From contig JAFUJQ010000010.1 of the NCBI GenBank assembly GCA_017473705.1, positions 48,978-112,977 of the forward strand: a stretch of 64,000 nt of DNA, written 5' to 3'. Below, one piece after another: positions 46,903 to 55,074 of the stretch. The position numbers were made by a program, and so were the translations under genes. The notes under the pieces are model-generated. The model was not told where the DNA came from. It saw nothing but the letters and a program-made list of their open reading frames with translations, and did no database searches. This DNA comes from Bacteroidales bacterium (lineage in GTDB: Bacteria > Bacteroidota > Bacteroidia > Bacteroidales > UBA932). The first letter of the stretch is position 1. Every line of letters starts with the position of its first letter.

Positions 46903-48148
46903 TGCAATAGCTGCGCTGATCGGTCTGGCTTTGGCCATTGTACTGATCATCAAGAAATTGTCCCCTGTCTATAGCCTTATGATAGGTGCCCTTGCCGGCG
47001 GTCTTTTGGCCGGATGGGGCTTGGAGCAGTCTATCTCCCTTATGCTTGGAGGCGTCAAGGATATTACTCCGGCAATTCTGAGGATTCTGGCTGCAGGTAT
47101 TCTGTCTGGAGTGCTGATCAAGACCGGAGCTGCGGCTTCCATTTCACACACCGTAGTAAAGGCTTTGGGACGCAGGCATGTATATATGGCGGTAGCCTTC
47201 TCGACTATGCTTCTGACAAGCGTTGGAGTGTTCATTGACGTTGCAGTCATAACAGTCGCTCCGATTGCTTTGATGCTTGCCCGCAGACTTTCATTGTCGC
47301 GCGCATCATTGCTTCTGGCAATGGTCGGAGGAGGCAAGTGCGGCAACATAATGTCCCCAAATCCGAATACAATCATCGCAGCTGAGAATTACGACACAAT
47401 GCTTTCCTCAGTGATGGCGGCTGGAATTATTCCTGCTCTCATCGGACTTGTTGTTACCGTCTATCTGATCGTGCCTCTGATGCACAAGAAAAATGATGGT
47501 TCTGATTTTGTCGAGGAAGTAGAGGAGGGAACGCTTCCGCCTTTCTGGGCTAGTATTCTAGGTCCGGTAGTCGCAGTTGTCCTGTTGGCTTTAAGACCGA
47601 TTTGCGGCATCAGCATTGATCCTGTTGTTGCCTTGCCGGTAGGTGGCATAGTGGGCCTGATTGCTACAAACTCGTGGAAAAGATCATCCGAGTGCATTTC
47701 ATATGGTCTTGAGAAGATGTCTACAGTCGCAATTCTCCTTATCGGAACAGGTACGCTTGCAGGTATAATCAAGGCCTCTGAGATCAAGGATGTACTGATT
47801 GCCATGCTTTCCGGTTGGGAGGCTGGTGGTGTGATAATGGCTCCTCTATCCAGTGCGCTTATGTCAGCTGCGACGGCTTCTACTACAGCCGGAGCCACAA
47901 TTGCGTCTGCTTCTTTCGCTCAGACTGTGCTTGGGGCTGGTGTTGCTGCAGTTTGGGGCGCAGCGCTGACAAACGCCGGTGCGACTGTTCTGGATCACCT
48001 TCCACATGGCTCATTCTTCCATGCAACCGGCGGCTCTGTCGGAATGCAGATCAAGGAGAGGATGCGTCTTATCCCATATGAAACACTGATCGGCCTTCTG
48101 TTGACCTTACTTTCTTTGGCATTATACTATATCTGCACATTGTTTTAA
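46895..48148 (+). CDS. GntP-family permease (probable glycerate or sugar-acid importer)
   Basis: This 417-residue inner-membrane protein has about twelve helices and the GntP pattern: LMIGALAGGLLAGWGLEQSI near residue 30, GGGKCGNIMSPNPNTIIAAE near residue 150 and STTAGATIASASFAQTVL in the C-terminal half. GntP proteins import gluconate, glycerate or related acids. Placed directly after and overlapping glycerate kinase, glycerate is the most likely substrate. It ends locus 1; the purD promoter lies within its last bases. Confidence 0.85.
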   Translation: MNSAIAALIGLALAIVLIIKKLSPVYSLMIGALAGGLLAGWGLEQSISLMLGGVKDITPAILRILAAGILSGVLIKTGAAASISHTVVKALGRRHVYMAVAFSTMLLTSVGVFIDVAVITVAPIALMLARRLSLSRASLLLAMVGGGKCGNIMSPNPNTIIAAENYDTMLSSVMAAGIIPALIGLVVTVYLIVPLMHKKNDGSDFVEEVEEGTLPPFWASILGPVVAVVLLALRPICGISIDPVVALPVGGIVGLIATNSWKRSSECISYGLEKMSTVAILLIGTGTLAGIIKASEIKDVLIAMLSGWEAGGVIMAPLSSALMSAATASTTAGATIASASFAQTVLGAGVAAVWGAALTNAGATVLDHLPHGSFFHATGGSVGMQIKERMRLIPYETLIGLLLTLLSLALYYICTLF

Positions 48149-48169
48149 TCCTTAAAATTGATATATTTG
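48140..48169 (+). promoter_or_regulatory. Promoter of purD
   Basis: TTG at 48140-48142 and TATATTTG at 48162-48169 match the Bacteroidetes -33 and -7 boxes with a 19-base spacer. The leader would be about 12 bases. The -33 box is inside the end of the permease gene. Confidence 0.65.
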
Positions 48170-48188
48170 TGGATTAAAATATAACCAA

Positions 48189-49439
48189 ATGAAGAAAGTT
48201 TTAGTTATCGGCGGCGGTGGACGCGAACATGCAATTGTTGATGCCCTCAGCCGTTCTCCTCAGGTAGGAAAGATCTATTGTGCTCCTGGTAATGCCGGCA
48301 TATCTGCTCAGGCTGAGTGTGTTGCAATCAAGGACACTGACGTGGAAGGTCTTAAGGCGTTTGCTCTTGAGAATGGCATCGATCTCGCTGTCGTAGGCCC
48401 TGAGGTGGCTCTCGCAGCAGGTGTTGTAGATGCATTCAAGTCAGCAGGCCTCAGAATCTTCGGTCCGTCGAAGGCAGCAGCTACAATCGAGGCCAGCAAG
48501 GACTTCGCAAAGCAGCTCATGGCAAAGTATCAGATCCCTACAGCCGCTTTCGAGACATTCGAGGACTATGATGCAGCTCTCGAGTATGTGAAGAAGGGTT
48601 CGTTCCCTGTAGTTCTCAAGTATGACGGACTCGCAGCCGGAAAGGGTGTGGTGATTCCAGAGACTCTTGAGGAGGCAGATGCTACCCTCAAGGATATGCT
48701 CCTGGACGACAAGTTCGGCAAAGGAAAGGTAGTTGTCGAGGAGTTCCTTACGGGTCCGGAGTTCTCGTTCATGTGCTTTGTGGACGGCAATGATGTCTAT
48801 CCTATGACACTTTCTCAGGACCACAAACGTGCATACGAAGGTGACAAGGGCCCTAATACAGGCGGCATGGGAGCATATTCTCCTGTCCCTATAATTACTG
48901 ATGAAGATCTCGAATTCTCTCTTGAGAAGGTCATGAAGCCTACAGCTGCAGCTATGGTTTCGGAGGGCTGTCCTTTCACCGGAGTCCTCTATGGAGGTCT
49001 CATGAAGACCCCTCAGGGACCGAAGGTGATTGAGTTCAACTGCCGTTTCGGCGATCCGGAGACAGAGGTTGTGCTGCCTCGTCTCGATACAGACATATAT
49101 GACATCTTCTCTGCAGTGGCAGACCATGCGCCTATGCCTGCAATCGAGTGGAAGAAAGAGGTGACAATGGGCTTCGTAATGGCCTCCAAGGGCTATCCTG
49201 GCTCATACGACAAGGGATACGAAATCGTCATCCCTGAGGAGCGAAGCGACGTGAGGATCTACCACATGGGCACAACCCACAAAGACGGTAAATACTGCAC
49301 CTCCGGCGGCCGCGTCCTCATGGTAGTCGGCTTCGGCGCAGACCTCCAGGAGGCACACGACAAGGCCCTCGCTGCCGTAGAATCAATAAAATGTGAAAAT
49401 CTTTTCTATCGCCGTGATATCGGTTGGCGTGTTCTATAG
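48189..49439 (+). CDS. purD: Phosphoribosylamine-glycine ligase (GAR synthetase)
   Basis: This 416-residue ATP-grasp enzyme joins glycine to phosphoribosylamine, the second step of purine synthesis. Motifs are VLVIGGGGREHAIV at the N terminus, GPSKAAATIEASKDFAKQLM near residue 95, LKYDGLAAGKGVV near residue 140, and GVLYGGLM and NCRFGDPETEVVL near residue 285. A dispersed repeat encodes IVIPEERSDVRIY near residue 348 (49227-49260), in the C-terminal domain. It is separated from the other purine genes by locus 1. Confidence 0.97.
   Translation: MKKVLVIGGGGREHAIVDALSRSPQVGKIYCAPGNAGISAQAECVAIKDTDVEGLKAFALENGIDLAVVGPEVALAAGVVDAFKSAGLRIFGPSKAAATIEASKDFAKQLMAKYQIPTAAFETFEDYDAALEYVKKGSFPVVLKYDGLAAGKGVVIPETLEEADATLKDMLLDDKFGKGKVVVEEFLTGPEFSFMCFVDGNDVYPMTLSQDHKRAYEGDKGPNTGGMGAYSPVPIITDEDLEFSLEKVMKPTAAAMVSEGCPFTGVLYGGLMKTPQGPKVIEFNCRFGDPETEVVLPRLDTDIYDIFSAVADHAPMPAIEWKKEVTMGFVMASKGYPGSYDKGYEIVIPEERSDVRIYHMGTTHKDGKYCTSGGRVLMVVGFGADLQEAHDKALAAVESIKCENLFYRRDIGWRVL
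49227..49260. repeat. Dispersed REP-like repeat inside purD, copy 4
   Basis: A 34-base unit, starting GTCATCCCTGAGGAGCGAAG and ending GACGTGAGGATCT, is almost the same as copy 1 at 8003-8035 but here lies in frame inside purD and encodes VIPEERSDVRI. Confidence 0.65.
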
Positions 49440-49440
49440 T

Positions 49441-49476
49441 TGTCATTTCGATCGGACGAAGTGAGTGGAGAAATCT
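49441..49476. repeat. Dispersed REP-like repeat, copy 5
   Basis: TGTCATTTCGATCGG continuing ACGAAGTGAG and ending GGAGAAATCT lies in the purD-folD gap. The outer ends pair (ATTTC with GAAAT), the stem typical of this repeat family. Confidence 0.6.
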
Positions 49477-49485
49477 GATTATTAT

Positions 49486-50334
49486 ATGATTATATCAGGA
49501 AAAGAACTTTCAGTAAAGCTGAAAGATGAAATGAAGGCCCAGGTTGCCACATTTCCGGAAAAATACGGACGCGTTCCGCACCTTGTAGTGATCCTCGTAG
49601 GAGAGGACCCGGGCAGCGTCTCATATGTAACAGGCAAGGCAAAGGCATCGGAGTATGTCGGAATCAGGAATACGACCATCCGCAAGCCGGATACCATATC
49701 GGAGGCGGAGCTTCTCGCCATCATTGAGGATCTCAACGCTGACGACACAGTAGACGGCATCCTCGTGCAGCTTCCTCTTCCGAAGCACATCAGCGAGGAC
49801 AAGGTCATCGCGACAATAGCCAAGGAGAAGGATGTAGACGGATTCCATCCTCTCAATGTCGCAGCTCTCTGGCAGAAGCAGGAATGCACTCTTCCATGCA
49901 CTCCGAAAGGCATAATCAAGATGCTCAAGGTGGCTGGTGTCGAGATCAAGGGCAAGCGTGCCGTGGTAATAGGACGAAGCAACATCGTAGGCCTTCCGGT
50001 AGCGAAGCTCCTCCTCGACGAGAACGCGACTGTGACCATAGCGCACAGCCGCACAGTCGATCTCCCGACCGTGACACGCAATGCGGAGATTCTTGTGGTT
50101 GCCATAGGACGTCCTAAGTTTGTGACTGCCGACATGGTTTCGGAAGGAGCGGTTGTCATAGACGTAGGAGTCAACCGTGACCCTGATACCGGCAAACTCT
50201 GCGGTGACGTAGACTATGCCGCGATAGAGCCGAAAGCGTCGGTCATCACCCCGGTTCCGGGAGGCGTCGGCCCGATGACCATCACATGCCTCATGGAAAA
50301 TACCATAGAGTGCTTTCTCCGCAAGATGAAATAG
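49486..50334 (+). CDS. folD: Methylenetetrahydrofolate dehydrogenase / cyclohydrolase
   Basis: This 282-residue bifunctional enzyme interconverts methylene-, methenyl- and 10-formyl-tetrahydrofolate with NADP. Motifs are VILVGEDPGSVSYVTGKAKA with the catalytic Tyr and Lys, GILVQLPLPKH near residue 80, VVIGRSNIVGLPVAKLL for the nucleotide site, and PVPGGVGPMT near the end. The ATG at 49486 is preferred to a GTG at 49465 that lies in the repeat. Its formyl-folate product feeds PurH and Fmt, both in this window. Confidence 0.96.
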   Translation: MIISGKELSVKLKDEMKAQVATFPEKYGRVPHLVVILVGEDPGSVSYVTGKAKASEYVGIRNTTIRKPDTISEAELLAIIEDLNADDTVDGILVQLPLPKHISEDKVIATIAKEKDVDGFHPLNVAALWQKQECTLPCTPKGIIKMLKVAGVEIKGKRAVVIGRSNIVGLPVAKLLLDENATVTIAHSRTVDLPTVTRNAEILVVAIGRPKFVTADMVSEGAVVIDVGVNRDPDTGKLCGDVDYAAIEPKASVITPVPGGVGPMTITCLMENTIECFLRKMK

Positions 50335-50335
50335 C

Positions 50336-50441
50336 CTGGCGCTTAAGTCTCTGAGTGATAGTATTTTGCTGAAAGCTCGTGCTCCCCATGGGGAGCACGA
50401 GCTTTCAGCAAAATACTGATAGATAACGATTTAGGCGCCAG
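50336..50441. repeat. 58-bp perfect palindrome with outer imperfect arms
   Basis: 50360-50417 is a perfect inverted repeat with 29-base arms and no spacer; the centre is CTCCCCATGGGGAG. Outside it CTGGCGCTTAAG (50336-50347) pairs imperfectly with TTAGGCGCCAG (50431-50441), giving a cruciform or a very long RNA hairpin directly after folD. It can serve as a bidirectional transcription barrier but has no T-run. Confidence 0.85.
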
Positions 50442-50486
50442 CGTATATTTTGCCTTTATTAAGTATGGAAACTGATGGATTTTTTA

Positions 50487-50494
50487 TAAATTTG
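50487..50494 (+). promoter_or_regulatory. Candidate -7 element of locus 2
   Basis: TAAATTTG matches TAnnTTTG 40 bases before the SusC start. The -33 position reads TATG, a poor match, which may mean an activator is needed. Confidence 0.4.
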
Positions 50495-50534
50495 TCTCCA
50501 CTAACCAAATTCATTATTAACTAATTTCTACCGT

Positions 50535-53525
50535 ATGAGAAAATATCTGACTATGGTGGTGCTGCTTCTATTGGGCATGACAGCTTATGCCCAGCAGCAT
50601 TCTGTAAAAGGTACGGTGGTGGATCAGAACGGACAGCCTGTCATAGGCATGACCGTCCTGGAACAAGGTACCCAGAACGGTACCGTCACCGACATTGATG
50701 GTAACTGGCAGCTGACCGTCTCTTCCGGAGATGTGACGCTGGAGTTCAATGCACTCGGCTATACGACTGTTACAGAGCCTGTGAACAATCGTGCAGTCAT
50801 TTATGTGGAATCGGCAGAAGAAGCCATAGCGCTCGATGCTGTCATTGCCATCGGATATGGTACAGCAAGAAAGCGTGACCTTACGACTGCTGTTTCCGTT
50901 GTTACGACAGATGACCTTAACCTTCGTCCTGTAACTGAGGCTTCCGGCTTTATCCAGGGTAAGGTTGCAGGTGTGACCGTTCAGCAGACAAGCGGTCTTC
51001 CTGGAAGCGGTATGACTGTACGCGTCCGTGGTGCTACATCAATCAATTCTACGAATGACCCTCTCTATGTCGTTGATGGTGTTCCTGTAGGTACCGGTAA
51101 CTATGCCATTGCATATCTCGCCCCTCAGGATATCGAGACAATGCAGATCCTCAAGGATGCGTCATCTGCTGCAATCTATGGATCACGTGCTGCCAATGGT
51201 GTCGTTCTCATCACAACCAAGCAGGGTAAGAAGAGCAAGGGCCCTCAGATCACATTCAATGCATCAGTGGGTCTTGCAAATGTTGCCAAGACTTATGACG
51301 TTCTGAATGTGGCTGAATATAAGGAGCTCATGGATGAGATCGGAGCGATCCATCTTCCTGACGGTCTGAAGGACGAGACTGACTGGTTTGCCGAGACCTA
51401 TAAGACCGGCATCAATCAGAACTATCAACTCTCTGTGGCTAACGGTAATGAGAAGATGCGTTATTATATCGGAGCAGGATATACCAATGAAGAAGGTATT
51501 CTTCCTGTTGCATACAGTGACAGATTCAATATGAAGGCAAGTTTTGACTCAGACCTCTTCAAGTGGATCAATGTGGGAGTCAACATGGCCTACTCTCATT
51601 ACAAGAGCAATGGCATCATTTCCGGTACAGGTTCCAACCGTGCAGGTGTCGTTCTCTCAGTAGTAAATACTCCGACTTATACAAAGCCATGGAGCGATAA
51701 GGCCGGCGAGGAAGGATGGTACTGGACAGAGTTTTATGGAGCAAACCTTACAACTCCTGCAGAAAACCTTGCAAGAACAGAAAACAACTACTCTCAGACC
51801 GACCGTCTCCTGCTCACTGGACACGCGACCATCAAGTTCCACAAGAATCTGAATTTCAAGTCAACGGTGACCATGGACCGCAGATGGGTGCACAGCTTCA
51901 GTTTCCTTGATCCTATAAAGACTTCATATGGCCGCACTCAGCATGGAGAGGCTTCTTCTACAAGGTCCGATGATATGAGGATGGTCTATGACAATATCCT
52001 TACATATAACAACGAGTGGAATGCCAAGCATGTCCTTGAAGTAATGGCCGGTACATCCGCAACAACATCAAGATGGGAGAATCTCTCCGGATCAAGGACT
52101 CATTTCTCTCCTGACTATAACAATGCCATATTCGGCATCAACGGCGGTAACAAGGGTGGTCTCAGAGGTCAGTCTCAGGGATTCGCAAGATGGGCGATCA
52201 TGTCATATCTCGCGCGTGCATCATATAATTATGACAGCAAATATTACATTACTGCCACATTCCGTGCTGATGGAACATCAAAGCTTGCACCGGGGGCACG
52301 TTGGGGCTTCTTCCCATCAGTCTCTGCTGCATGGAGACTCTCAGGAGAGAATTTCCTGAAGGATGTCACCTGGATAGATGACCTCAAGCTCCGTGCAGGA
52401 TGGGGACAGCAGGGTAACCAGGAAGGCCTCAGTGACTATGCTTGGGTACGTACATATAATACGAATTATTATGACTGGACTGTTGACCAGAATGCTGATG
52501 CAGTTCCAACATTGGGCTCAGTGGCAAACGGAGGAAGCCAGAAGCTGACTTGGGAGACAACGACTCAGGCAAATGCCGGAATCGACTGGACAATCCTCGG
52601 CAATCGTCTCACATTCGCCTTGGACGCATACTACAAATATACAAGAGACCTTCTCCTTACCGTAGACCTCGTCGAGCCTAATCCTGACATGATCTACAAT
52701 GCAGCCGAGATGTCAAACTGGGGCCTCGAGTTCGCAGTAAACTCTGTCAATATCGAGCGTAACGGCTTCAGATGGTCTACTGACTTCAACATCTCAATGA
52801 ACCGCAACATGGTCGAGAAGCTTCTGCTTACCAGCGTGTTCTATTATGGTTCGACTTCAGAGGTGCATAGCGAGAGAGTCATCAGGATGGTTGAGGGAAT
52901 GCCTCTTTCAAGCTTCTGGGGATTCGTTTCAGAAGGCGTTGATCCGGAGACTGGAATGATCAGATATAAGGATCTTGACAATAACGGAACAATCAACTCT
53001 TCAGACAAGACTTATATCGGAAATGCCAACCCTCTCTTCACAGCAGGTATGACCAATACATTCAACTGGAAGAACTTTACGTTCAGCTTCCTTCTTACCA
53101 GCTCGGTCGGAAACGACATCTACAATGCTTCCAAGATCGAGATGGTGGGAATGTATAACGGAGCCAACCAGATCAAGGATGTTGTAAGACGCTGGAGAGT
53201 ACCTGGACAGATTACTGACATACCTAAGGCGGGAGCCGATGCGATTGACAACCTCAAGGCATCTACAAGATGGATAGAGGACGGTTCGTACCTCAAGGTC
53301 AAGAACATCACTCTCTCATATGACATCAAGCATCCTGCTCTCAGGAAAGCGAACATCTCACGTATCCAGCCATATGTGACACTTGACAATATGATCACAT
53401 TGACAGGATACTCGGGATATGACCCTGAGATGAGCCAGTGGTCAAGTGCTACATCTATGGGTATTGACTGGGGTACTTACCCATGTGTCAAGACCGTGCT
53501 TTTCGGAGTAAATGTGGAATTCTAA
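50535..53525 (+). CDS. SusC-like TonB-dependent transporter (locus 2)
   Basis: This 996-residue outer-membrane transporter has a signal peptide ending TAYAQ, a carboxypeptidase-like domain (about 22-100), a plug (IGYGTARKRDLTTAVSVVT, VRGATSINSTNDPLYVVDGV) and the barrel ending in GVNVEF. Unlike the locus 1 protein it lacks an STN domain, so it is not tied to an anti-sigma factor. SusD follows after 13 bases. Confidence 0.95.
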   Translation: MRKYLTMVVLLLLGMTAYAQQHSVKGTVVDQNGQPVIGMTVLEQGTQNGTVTDIDGNWQLTVSSGDVTLEFNALGYTTVTEPVNNRAVIYVESAEEAIALDAVIAIGYGTARKRDLTTAVSVVTTDDLNLRPVTEASGFIQGKVAGVTVQQTSGLPGSGMTVRVRGATSINSTNDPLYVVDGVPVGTGNYAIAYLAPQDIETMQILKDASSAAIYGSRAANGVVLITTKQGKKSKGPQITFNASVGLANVAKTYDVLNVAEYKELMDEIGAIHLPDGLKDETDWFAETYKTGINQNYQLSVANGNEKMRYYIGAGYTNEEGILPVAYSDRFNMKASFDSDLFKWINVGVNMAYSHYKSNGIISGTGSNRAGVVLSVVNTPTYTKPWSDKAGEEGWYWTEFYGANLTTPAENLARTENNYSQTDRLLLTGHATIKFHKNLNFKSTVTMDRRWVHSFSFLDPIKTSYGRTQHGEASSTRSDDMRMVYDNILTYNNEWNAKHVLEVMAGTSATTSRWENLSGSRTHFSPDYNNAIFGINGGNKGGLRGQSQGFARWAIMSYLARASYNYDSKYYITATFRADGTSKLAPGARWGFFPSVSAAWRLSGENFLKDVTWIDDLKLRAGWGQQGNQEGLSDYAWVRTYNTNYYDWTVDQNADAVPTLGSVANGGSQKLTWETTTQANAGIDWTILGNRLTFALDAYYKYTRDLLLTVDLVEPNPDMIYNAAEMSNWGLEFAVNSVNIERNGFRWSTDFNISMNRNMVEKLLLTSVFYYGSTSEVHSERVIRMVEGMPLSSFWGFVSEGVDPETGMIRYKDLDNNGTINSSDKTYIGNANPLFTAGMTNTFNWKNFTFSFLLTSSVGNDIYNASKIEMVGMYNGANQIKDVVRRWRVPGQITDIPKAGADAIDNLKASTRWIEDGSYLKVKNITLSYDIKHPALRKANISRIQPYVTLDNMITLTGYSGYDPEMSQWSSATSMGIDWGTYPCVKTVLFGVNVEF

Positions 53526-53538
53526 CAATCTGACAGAT

Positions 53539-55059
53539 ATGAAAATCATTAGATATATGACAGTCTTTGCATCTGTCCTTGCCGTTTCGGCCTGCAATCT
53601 GGATCTTTTTCCTGAAACCGGCTATAGCGAGGGCAATGTGAAGGTTGAAGAAAGTACAAGCTCTCAGTACAATACCAGAGAGGATATGAAGGGCCTCAGG
53701 GATGCTCTTTATAACAGTGCTACTAAAGGAAACACTCTGCAGGAAGGTATATTCCTGGACGGAATGGTGTATGGCGAGTGCCGTGCTGACAACGCCTATG
53801 GCGGAAATCCTGGTACCGGTGAGCTTATGGCCATAGAGGCAAACAAGCAGGACGGTGAGAACAAGAATGTCGTGAGAGACTGGGATTACTATCAGATCGC
53901 AGTAAAGGATGCCAATCAGCTCATCCTCAACATTGACAGAATCCGTGAAACAGATCCTACCCTGACAGAGCAGGAACATTATCAGTGGAAGGCTGAGGCC
54001 ATCTGCTGGAAGGCATATGCCCTCTTCCAGATGTCTTATATCTGGGGTGACATTCCGGTACAGAACAAGCTTCTTCCTCCTATCACAGATGAGAATGTGG
54101 AAGAAGTGTACTTTGACATGTATCCTCCAAGAGTGCCTAAGGAAGAAGTGTTTGACCAGCTCATCGAGGACCTGACATTCGCATGCCAGTATGCTCCGGA
54201 TCTTGATCCTGCAAACAAGTATCTCTTCTCAAAGGCTTTCGCTCATGGTCTCCTTGCCCGCGTATATGCAGAGAAGACAAGACGCGACTGGAACAAGGTG
54301 ATCGAGAACTGCGAAGCAGTCGAGGCCATGAACCTCAAGCTTGTGGATGACTATGGCCAGATGTGGGCATACGATGAGAATGATGTGGTAAGGAATACTT
54401 CAGAGTCGATATTCGAGATCACATGGACACGCGAGAGCGGACAGTGGGTGTGGATGATGTTCCACAGGAACGCATACAGCCCTAATGACAGCTACACATG
54501 GATCAAGTGGATCACTCCTTCAAGAGACCTTATCGCAGCATATGATGCGGAGGGTGATACTGAAAGAAAGAATGCATCCATCATCTTTGATGAGTGTTCT
54601 TGGTCCAACTACTATCCTGCAGATGAATATGCATTCATGCATAAGTGCCCGACCAATGCTTCAAGTACAATCCTGATGCGTCTTGGAGAGATCTACCTGC
54701 TTCACGCTGAGGCTCTCTGCATGACAGGCGACCTTAACGGAGCGACTGAATATGTGAACAAGATCCGCCGTCGTGCAGGCATCAAGGAGATCGCTGTGCC
54801 TTCAAGCCAGGAGGCTATGCTTGATGCAGTTCTTCATGAGCGCCGTCTTGAGCTTGCATTTGAAGGATTCCGCTTCTGGGACCTTGTGCGTCACGATAAG
54901 GCAAAGGAAGTTCACGATGCAATGAGTGATCCGTCTTCACCAAGGTATGACAGATATTTCCAGCCAAGGAAGCCTTTGACAGACGAGACCATCCTTATGC
55001 CGATTCCTGCAGCAGTGATGGAACTTAATCCAAGTCTTGTTCAGAATCCTGGATATTAA
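53539..55059 (+). CDS. SusD/RagB-like surface glycan-binding lipoprotein (locus 2)
   Basis: This 506-residue lipoprotein has the lipobox LAVSACNLDLFP. SusD features are the helical body (AEAICWKAYALFQMSYIWGD), LMRLGEIYLLHAEALCMTGD, ERRLELAFEGFRFWDLVRHD and the C-terminal ETILMPIPAAVMELNPSLVQ. The ATG at 53539 gives the signal peptide; an upstream in-frame ATG lies in the SusC coding end. It caps the SusC barrel and binds the oligosaccharide. Confidence 0.94.
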   Translation: MKIIRYMTVFASVLAVSACNLDLFPETGYSEGNVKVEESTSSQYNTREDMKGLRDALYNSATKGNTLQEGIFLDGMVYGECRADNAYGGNPGTGELMAIEANKQDGENKNVVRDWDYYQIAVKDANQLILNIDRIRETDPTLTEQEHYQWKAEAICWKAYALFQMSYIWGDIPVQNKLLPPITDENVEEVYFDMYPPRVPKEEVFDQLIEDLTFACQYAPDLDPANKYLFSKAFAHGLLARVYAEKTRRDWNKVIENCEAVEAMNLKLVDDYGQMWAYDENDVVRNTSESIFEITWTRESGQWVWMMFHRNAYSPNDSYTWIKWITPSRDLIAAYDAEGDTERKNASIIFDECSWSNYYPADEYAFMHKCPTNASSTILMRLGEIYLLHAEALCMTGDLNGATEYVNKIRRRAGIKEIAVPSSQEAMLDAVLHERRLELAFEGFRFWDLVRHDKAKEVHDAMSDPSSPRYDRYFQPRKPLTDETILMPIPAAVMELNPSLVQNPGY

Positions 55060-55074
55060 TAGCTTGCCAATATT

